Shown one piece after another: positions 16,214-19,531 of a DNA stretch of 19,531 nucleotides. Position 1 is the stretch's first letter. Each line of letters opens with the position of its first letter. The position numbers and the translations under genes were made by a program. This DNA comes from CALIKS01 sp964440295 (GTDB lineage: Archaea; Thermoproteota; Nitrososphaeria_A; Caldarchaeales; Calditenuaceae), in the NCBI GenBank assembly GCA_964440295.1, contig CAYTRT010000025.1:1-19531 (forward strand). Reading direction: 5' to 3'. The notes under the pieces were generated by a model. It was not told where the DNA came from and made no database searches. It was given only the letters and a program-made list of their open reading frames with translations.

Positions 16214-16366
16214 CTAGGGCTTAATCCTGCCGCTCCTTCGCCAGTGCCTAGCTCTATGACTCATGCGTATCTCTCCTCCAGTCTTCGCAACTATCCAGGC
16301 CGGAACGGGGTCAGCCCTCTTAGCCGCCGCTGCCAATCTCTTCTTCATGGGCAATGTCTTCGGCAA
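16214..16366 (-). CDS. rpl39e: Ribosomal protein L39e
   Basis: A 50-residue, very basic protein not reported by ORF callers with a 60-residue cutoff. Translating the minus strand from the TTG at 16366 gives MPKTLPMKKRLAAAAKRADP, then VPAWIVAKTGGEIRMSHRAR and finally HWRRSGRIKP, ending at TAG 16214-16216. PAWIVAKTG and the C-terminal RHWRR are hallmarks of L39e, a small protein lining the exit tunnel of the large subunit. The length matches the family (about 50). GGAG and GTAGGAG precede the TTG. A TATA-like TTTTAAAAT sits about 36 bases upstream. It leads the group rpl39e-rpl31e-eif6, which has the gene order seen in many archaea. Confidence 0.96.
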   Translation of the reverse strand: MPKTLPMKKRLAAAAKRADPVPAWIVAKTGGEIRMSHRARHWRRSGRIKP

Positions 16367-16397
16367 CTCCTACTCCAAGTTTGGTAGTCGTCATCCC

Positions 16398-16406
16398 TTT
16401 TAAAAT
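16398..16406 (-). promoter_or_regulatory. Putative TATA box of rpl39e-rpl31e-eif6
   Basis: TTTTAAAAT (minus-strand ATTTTAAAA) is centred about 36 bases before the rpl39e TTG start, in the 59-base gap after the PDCD5-like gene. It would give a leader of about 10 bases holding the GGAGTAGGAG ribosome-binding region. Position and composition fit an archaeal core promoter. Confidence 0.5.
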
Positions 16407-16425
16407 AGATTTCACGCTATACCGG

Positions 16426-16761
16426 TCAATAATCCCGACTCAGTCTCTGGATCTTTACTTCTCTCTTAGGAGGCATAATCCTACTCAAAATCTCCTTAAG
16501 GACTTCGTCAGTAATCTGACTCTTAATTCTTCCCGCCCTGGCTAGCTGGAAGAGATAATTCTCCACGGACTCGGCCACCTCTGGCCTCGCTATCTTGAGG
16601 TTAGCAAGACGCTGCCTCGCCTCAGGCGTCAGGATGGCCCGCAGGACCGCCGCTCTCTCAGCCTCAAGCCTCCTCCTCTCCTCTTCCTCCGCCGCCCTGG
16701 CCTGAAGCTCAGCCAGCTTTCTCCGCCTAATTTCCTCAAGCTCTTCGTCGTCTGTCGACAC
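16426..16761 (-). CDS. PDCD5-family DNA-binding protein
   Basis: A 111-residue protein of the PDCD5/TFAR19 family (archaeal DNA-binding protein, DUF122-like). It has a long charged N-terminal helix (DDEELEEIRRRKLAELQAR, then EEEERRRLEAERAAVL) followed by the conserved three-helix core: ILTPEARQRLANLKIARPEV, VENYLFQLARAGRI, and ITDEVLKEILSRI. It ends with a basic tail (PPKREVKI...). The biological role in archaea is not well defined; a nucleic-acid-binding or ribosome-associated role is inferred from constant linkage with rpl39e-rpl31e-eif6. The start is a GTG at 16761 with GGGA before it and a TATA-like palindrome about 40 bases upstream. The N-terminal low-complexity helix makes the exact start less certain. 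Confidence 0.93.
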   Translation of the reverse strand: MSTDDEELEEIRRRKLAELQARAAEEEERRRLEAERAAVLRAILTPEARQRLANLKIARPEVAESVENYLFQLARAGRIKSQITDEVLKEILSRIMPPKREVKIQRLSRDY

Positions 16762-16796
16762 GTCCCTTATACCTCAAATTAGATTATCCAAGCCTC

Positions 16797-16804
16797 TAAA
16801 TTTA
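16797..16804 (-). promoter_or_regulatory. Putative TATA box of the PDCD5-like gene
   Basis: TAAATTTA lies in the 62-base gap between rps24e and the PDCD5-like gene, centred about 40 bases before the GTG start. Initiation 25-27 bases downstream would leave a leader of about 13 bases containing AAGGGAC. It also lies inside a small inverted repeat (CTCTAA 16794-16799 and TTAGAG 16817-16822) whose role is unknown. Confidence 0.4.
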
Positions 16805-16823
16805 AGAATTTCATGCTTAGAGA

Positions 16824-17147
16824 CTATGAAGCCTGCTTTTTCTCAGGCTTCGGGATGATGCCCTCTCTTATCAAGAGATATTTTGGCTCGAAGCGCTTCA
16901 GCATCTCCTCTGAGTCATACACTCTAGCTATTACTCGGGAAAAACGCGAGCCAAAGCTTGGATCCACCCTGACGATCATCAGCCTACCACCATTCACGCC
17001 CAACTTCGAGGCAATGATCTCCCTCAGCTCAGATCTACTAGGCGTACCTCCCTCGTAGTCAACCCTCAGTATGTATTCTTTTCTGCCGATCAGCTTATTT
17101 TCACTCAGCTTAACGATAGTGACGTTGCTGACAGGCATGTGCATCAC
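16824..17147 (-). CDS. rps24e: Ribosomal protein S24e
   Basis: Small-subunit protein S24e. Family landmarks are KLIGRKEYILRVDYEGGTPS (the EGxTPSRxELRE signature), KLGVNGGRLMIVRVDPSFG, and RVIARVYDSEEMLKRFEPKYLL at the end of the core, with a short basic tail. The longest form starts at GTG 17147, overlapping the rps6e stop; ATGs at 17144 (TGATG overlap) and 17138 are alternatives, the last giving MPVSNVTIVK and the best family N-terminus. It is translationally coupled to rps6e. In many archaea rps27ae follows rps24e; here the PDCD5-like gene follows, so S27ae must be encoded elsewhere or be missing from this locus. Confidence 0.94.
   Translation of the reverse strand: MMHMPVSNVTIVKLSENKLIGRKEYILRVDYEGGTPSRSELREIIASKLGVNGGRLMIVRVDPSFGSRFSRVIARVYDSEEMLKRFEPKYLLIREGIIPKPEKKQAS
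16828..16851 (-). repeat. 8-bp perfect hairpin at the 3' end of rps24e
   Basis: GAAGCCTG (16828-16835) and CAGGCTTC (16844-16851) are perfectly complementary and enclose an 8-base loop that is pyrimidine-rich on the plus strand (purine-rich in the mRNA). The hairpin covers the last codons of rps24e and ends two bases before its stop codon. It could be an RNA 3'-end or processing structure, or chance pairing within a lysine/alanine/serine-coding tail. No T-run follows on the minus strand. Confidence 0.4.
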
Positions 17148-17548
17148 TTCACTAAGACAGCGTTGATTTGAGCCGTTGCATCACTTATCACATTGCCCCT
17201 GACAGTCACTCTTTTCCTCAGCCCCTCCACGCTCCTCCTATTTCTAGGCTTCTTTCTCTTTGACGGCGGCTTCCTCCTAGCCTTGAACCCAGTAGACTTT
17301 GTCAACAGTATGCTTACCAGCCTTGAGCCACCAACGTCGCTACGCATCGGAAAACCACTCTCGTCTGTTCCTCCGGTTATTCTAATTCTGCCCTGCCCCA
17401 AGCCGAGAGCAGCCGCATCAACCTCATCGCCTATCTTCTTTCCTCTAAATATTCCAAAAAGCTGAGGCGTAAGCATTATCGTCTGAGCCTTCCCAGTAGT
17501 TGGGTCGGACAAAACAAGCCTAGGCCCCGTAGCCTCCTTCTTCGACAT
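17144..17548 (-). CDS. rps6e: Ribosomal protein S6e
   Basis: Small-subunit protein S6e. Conserved blocks are LVLSDPTTGKAQ at the start, FRGKKIGDEVDAAALGLGQG, the signature ITGGTDESGFPMRSDV, then RRKPPSKRKKPRNRRSVEGL and KRVTVRGNVISDATAQINA near the C-terminus. The frame is open to a GTG at 17560, but the ATG at 17548 (MSKKEATG..., 134 residues) is preferred because a TATA-like element lies 34 bases upstream, so a transcript from it would carry almost no leader. The archaeal form lacks the long phosphorylated C-terminal tail of eukaryotic S6. It lies between infB and rps24e in the same direction, with its own putative promoter in the gap after infB. Confidence 0.95.
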   Translation of the reverse strand: MSKKEATGPRLVLSDPTTGKAQTIMLTPQLFGIFRGKKIGDEVDAAALGLGQGRIRITGGTDESGFPMRSDVGGSRLVSILLTKSTGFKARRKPPSKRKKPRNRRSVEGLRKRVTVRGNVISDATAQINAVLVK

Positions 17549-17578
17549 CTCCCTAACCACAAGCAGTGTATTAGCTGC

Positions 17579-17586
17579 TATTTTAA
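17579..17586 (-). promoter_or_regulatory. Putative TATA box of rps6e-rps24e
   Basis: TATTTTAA on the plus strand (TTAAAATA on the minus strand) lies between the infB stop and rps6e, centred about 34 bases before the rps6e ATG at 17548. Position, composition and the lack of a Shine-Dalgarno sequence before that ATG fit a leaderless or near-leaderless archaeal transcript. Confidence 0.45.
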
Positions 17587-17602
17587 TGTCTTGTAAGCCC
17601 GT

Positions 17603-19384
17603 CTACCTTGCCCAGAGAGGATTAATCCTCCTGTTAATGCTGAGAATCTCCTCGAGAATCTTCCGGGACTGCTCGTCTAACTTATTGATGAAGACGGAAG
17701 AAAGCAGCCTCGCATCACTCTCAGGAATGGCAACGTATAGGACCTCATTCTCCTTTATGTGCCTGCCAATCGTAGGCTCCTTCATAGAGATGGCGACCTT
17801 CATTCCAGCCGTAGCCGCTGGGACCGCCTTGCCCATGTCCTGTATCTGCATTATCGTGCCTACGATCTTTCCCTCCTCATTCATCAGGCTTACCCTAGGA
17901 GTAATTACGCCTCCAATTACCTCCACACCAACTATTGCAGGGTTGCTCCTCCTGAAGACCATGCCCTCAATGAGCCTGATCTTTCCAGGCTTGACGAGCT
18001 TCTCAAACTCCGCCCTCTCCCTCTCACTCCTAGTCTTCTCGACCCAATCTACATATTCCTCTATGAGCCTGAACAAGACAGGGTTTCTGAATATCTTTAC
18101 TCCCCTGCTAGCCGCCTCGATCTCAATGTTCTTTGACACGTCTACGTTGTATGCAAGAATCACTCCTAGGAACTCATCCTTCTCCCTGACGATCGAGGCC
18201 TCCATCACGTCTCTCTTGCTAACCTCACCGATGTCGGCGAGCCTCACACTCAACCCCCTCTCGTGAAGATAAGCCACCAGAGACTCCAATGCACCTAGGC
18301 TGTCAGCCTTCACGACGATGCCAATCTTGTCGGTGCTTAGCCTAAACTCTCCAATCTCTGCTGTGAGCCTCTCAAAAACTTCCCGCGCATCTTCCTGTCC
18401 GCGGAGTCCGTAGATTGGCGATCCTGGGAAGGCCTTCTCAAGCCCCTCAGCGACTATCTTGACCCCAGCCGAAGCGACGACCTCTTCTATCATCTTAAAC
18501 CTATCCCTCGGATCCCTCATCTCGTCGAGTGGCTTAGGCATCATCAGCGCCCTCACCTTAGCGAGGAATGGGCCGTCTTTCCCCAGCAGTGCAATCCTAT
18601 CACCAACCCTCAACACTCCGTTACTAATCACCGCGTTGACCGTCACGCCCATTCCCTCCTCCTCCACAATTTCTAGGACCACGCCCTCACATCCATCCTC
18701 ACGGAGCGCTAGCCTATCTCGAAGGTAGACCTGGGCAAGGCCGAGGATTAGCATCAATAAGTCCGGAATCCCCTCGCCTGACTTGGCACTAACAGGAACG
18801 ATGGCGAGAGTCTTCGCAAAAGACTTTATCCGAGTGTATAGGTCTGCCTGAAAACCATACTGTGAAAGCTCGCCCGCCAAGAGGTATATCCTCTTGTCCA
18901 GTTCGTCTATGACTACCCTACTTTGATTAGCGAGAGACTTGGAGATGGGCGCGCCCTCAACAGGCCTCCACCCAGGAATCAGGTCTATCTTGCTCAAAGC
19001 CACCACAAATGGAGTCTTCCTAGACCGGAGCAGCCTGATACTCTCTATCGTCTGCTCCTGGACTCCCTTCGTCACGTCGATTACCAGAATTGCCAAGTCG
19101 GCCACCGAGCCGCCCCTCTTACGCATGTTGGCGAAGGCCGCGTGTCCAGGCGTATCTATGAATAGTATCCCAGGAATCTTGAGCTCAACCTTAACCTCGC
19201 CCAAAAGTGCCCTACAAGTATCGACAACCGCATCGAGCGGAAACAGGCTCGCACCTATCTGCTGAGTAATGCCGCCGGCCTCCCTGGCAGCGACGACCGT
19301 GCCCCTCATCTTATCCAGGAGAGAGGTCTTACCATGATCCACATGTCCAAGAACAACCACTATCGGCTCCCTGAGACTCTTCAA
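17603..19384 (-). CDS. infB: Translation initiation factor aIF5B (IF2/eIF5B family)
   Basis: aIF5B, the GTPase that helps join the ribosomal subunits. The length of 593 residues is normal for archaea, which lack the long N-terminal extension of eukaryotic eIF5B. Seen: P-loop GHVDHGKT (13-20), the switch I region AREAGGITQQIGA, G3 DTPGHAAF (77-84), and a G4 motif that reads SKID (131-134) instead of the usual NKID. Then come domain II, domain III with EASIVREKDEFLGVILAYNV, and C-terminal domain IV with GVEVIGGVITP and GTIMQIQDMGK. There is no intein, although this family hosts them in some archaea. The start is TTG 19384 with GGATAGGGA just before it; the protein begins MKSLREPIVVVLGHVDHGKT, so little is missing. 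A TATA-like element lies 38 bases upstream. Confidence 0.96.
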   Translation of the reverse strand: MKSLREPIVVVLGHVDHGKTSLLDKMRGTVVAAREAGGITQQIGASLFPLDAVVDTCRALLGEVKVELKIPGILFIDTPGHAAFANMRKRGGSVADLAILVIDVTKGVQEQTIESIRLLRSRKTPFVVALSKIDLIPGWRPVEGAPISKSLANQSRVVIDELDKRIYLLAGELSQYGFQADLYTRIKSFAKTLAIVPVSAKSGEGIPDLLMLILGLAQVYLRDRLALREDGCEGVVLEIVEEEGMGVTVNAVISNGVLRVGDRIALLGKDGPFLAKVRALMMPKPLDEMRDPRDRFKMIEEVVASAGVKIVAEGLEKAFPGSPIYGLRGQEDAREVFERLTAEIGEFRLSTDKIGIVVKADSLGALESLVAYLHERGLSVRLADIGEVSKRDVMEASIVREKDEFLGVILAYNVDVSKNIEIEAASRGVKIFRNPVLFRLIEEYVDWVEKTRSERERAEFEKLVKPGKIRLIEGMVFRRSNPAIVGVEVIGGVITPRVSLMNEEGKIVGTIMQIQDMGKAVPAATAGMKVAISMKEPTIGRHIKENEVLYVAIPESDARLLSSVFINKLDEQSRKILEEILSINRRINPLWAR

Positions 19385-19418
19385 TCCCTATCCAAATAAG
19401 AGATAACCAAGGATCACC

Positions 19419-19425
19419 AATATAG
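19419..19425 (-). promoter_or_regulatory. Putative TATA box of infB
   Basis: The minus strand reads CTATATT about 38 bases before the infB TTG. Initiation 25-27 bases downstream would give a leader of about 10 bases holding GGATAGGGA. A second AT-rich element (minus-strand AATATAAAA around 19482-19491) lies further up and could serve instead, or could serve a plus-strand gene beyond the window. Confidence 0.4.
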
Positions 19426-19448
19426 ACCTTCTTGACAATAATTCTAAT

Positions 19449-19474
19449 CCTCAAAAAATAAAAACCAATTGAGG
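19449..19474 (-). terminator. T-rich tract with short inverted repeat upstream of infB
   Basis: On the minus strand the sequence runs through TTTTTATTTTTT (reading 19464 to 19453), bracketed by the inverted repeat CCTCAA (19449-19454) and TTGAGG (19469-19474). A T-tract of this kind is a typical archaeal termination signal and would end a minus-strand transcript coming from beyond the right edge of the window. There is no other evidence for such a gene here. Confidence 0.3.
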
Positions 19475-19531
19475 CTTGGAGTTTTATATTATCTGTGTTA
19501 GTGGGTCGACTATTCTAAGCCTAGTTATGTG

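Noticed and set aside
17586..18266. 226-codon open frame on the plus strand opposite infB
   Set aside because: Leucine/serine-rich shadow translation of aIF5B with no promoter, ribosome site or domain; the minus-strand gene explains the region.
19476..19531. Possible plus-strand promoter and gene start at the right edge
   Set aside because: TTTTATATT at 19483-19491 could be a TATA box, but no coding or RNA sequence downstream is long enough to judge.

Overview
The window is a stretch of archaeal chromosome dense in information-processing genes. The RNA polymerase order rpoH-rpoB-rpoA-rpl30e-nusA, the eukaryote-like ribosomal proteins (S6e, S24e, L39e, L31e, L30e), aIF6, aIF5B, prefoldin alpha, PDCD5-like protein, archaeal-type PEP carboxylase and short-leader TATA promoters all point to Archaea. 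RpoA is one unsplit 1266-residue chain instead of the A' and A'' pair of most archaea. This is known from Thaumarchaeota/Aigarchaeota-like lineages and argues against a typical Sulfolobales-type crenarchaeote. The rest of the gene order looks TACK-like (Thermoproteota sensu lato). Heavy AGG/AGA/ATA codon use and a GC-rich tRNA suggest a thermophile. The exact phylum cannot be fixed from this window.

Layout. Positions 51-776 (+) encode a metallo-beta-lactamase-fold hydrolase. Positions 899-9135 (-) are the RNAP operon, read right to left as rpoH, rpoB, rpoA (fused), rpl30e, nusA, with overlapping or abutting genes and a hairpin plus T-tract terminator at 861-890. Positions 9136-9339 are a 204-bp divergent promoter region with a GC-rich core. 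Positions 9340-12034 (+) encode two membrane subunits of a cytochrome bd-family terminal oxidase, apparently the CydA + CydA' type in which CydB is replaced by a CydA paralogue. Positions 12094-12182 (-) are tRNA-Ser(UGA). Positions 12247-13821 (+) are the archaeal PEP carboxylase, which shares a palindromic divergent TATA element with the tRNA. Positions 13834-19384 (-) are a translation/targeting block read right to left: infB (aIF5B), rps6e, rps24e, PDCD5-like, rpl39e (too short for most ORF callers), rpl31e, eif6, pfdA, ftsY.

How the genes work together. Most of the window is growth machinery: RNAP core subunits with NusA, initiation factors (aIF5B, aIF6), ribosomal proteins, cotranslational chaperone and SRP receptor. 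Two metabolic inserts stand out. One is a quinol oxidase for low-oxygen respiration, the other an anaplerotic CO2-fixing PEP carboxylase. The oxidase pair is the most interesting part. CydA lacks any methionine that could be the usual haem b558 ligand. CydA' keeps the positions of the axial histidines but has lost the quinol and proton-channel residues. No CRISPR array, insertion sequence, intein or phage gene was seen. No gene-free stretch exceeds about 210 bases. Positions 1-50 may hold the end of an upstream gene, but this cannot be supported.
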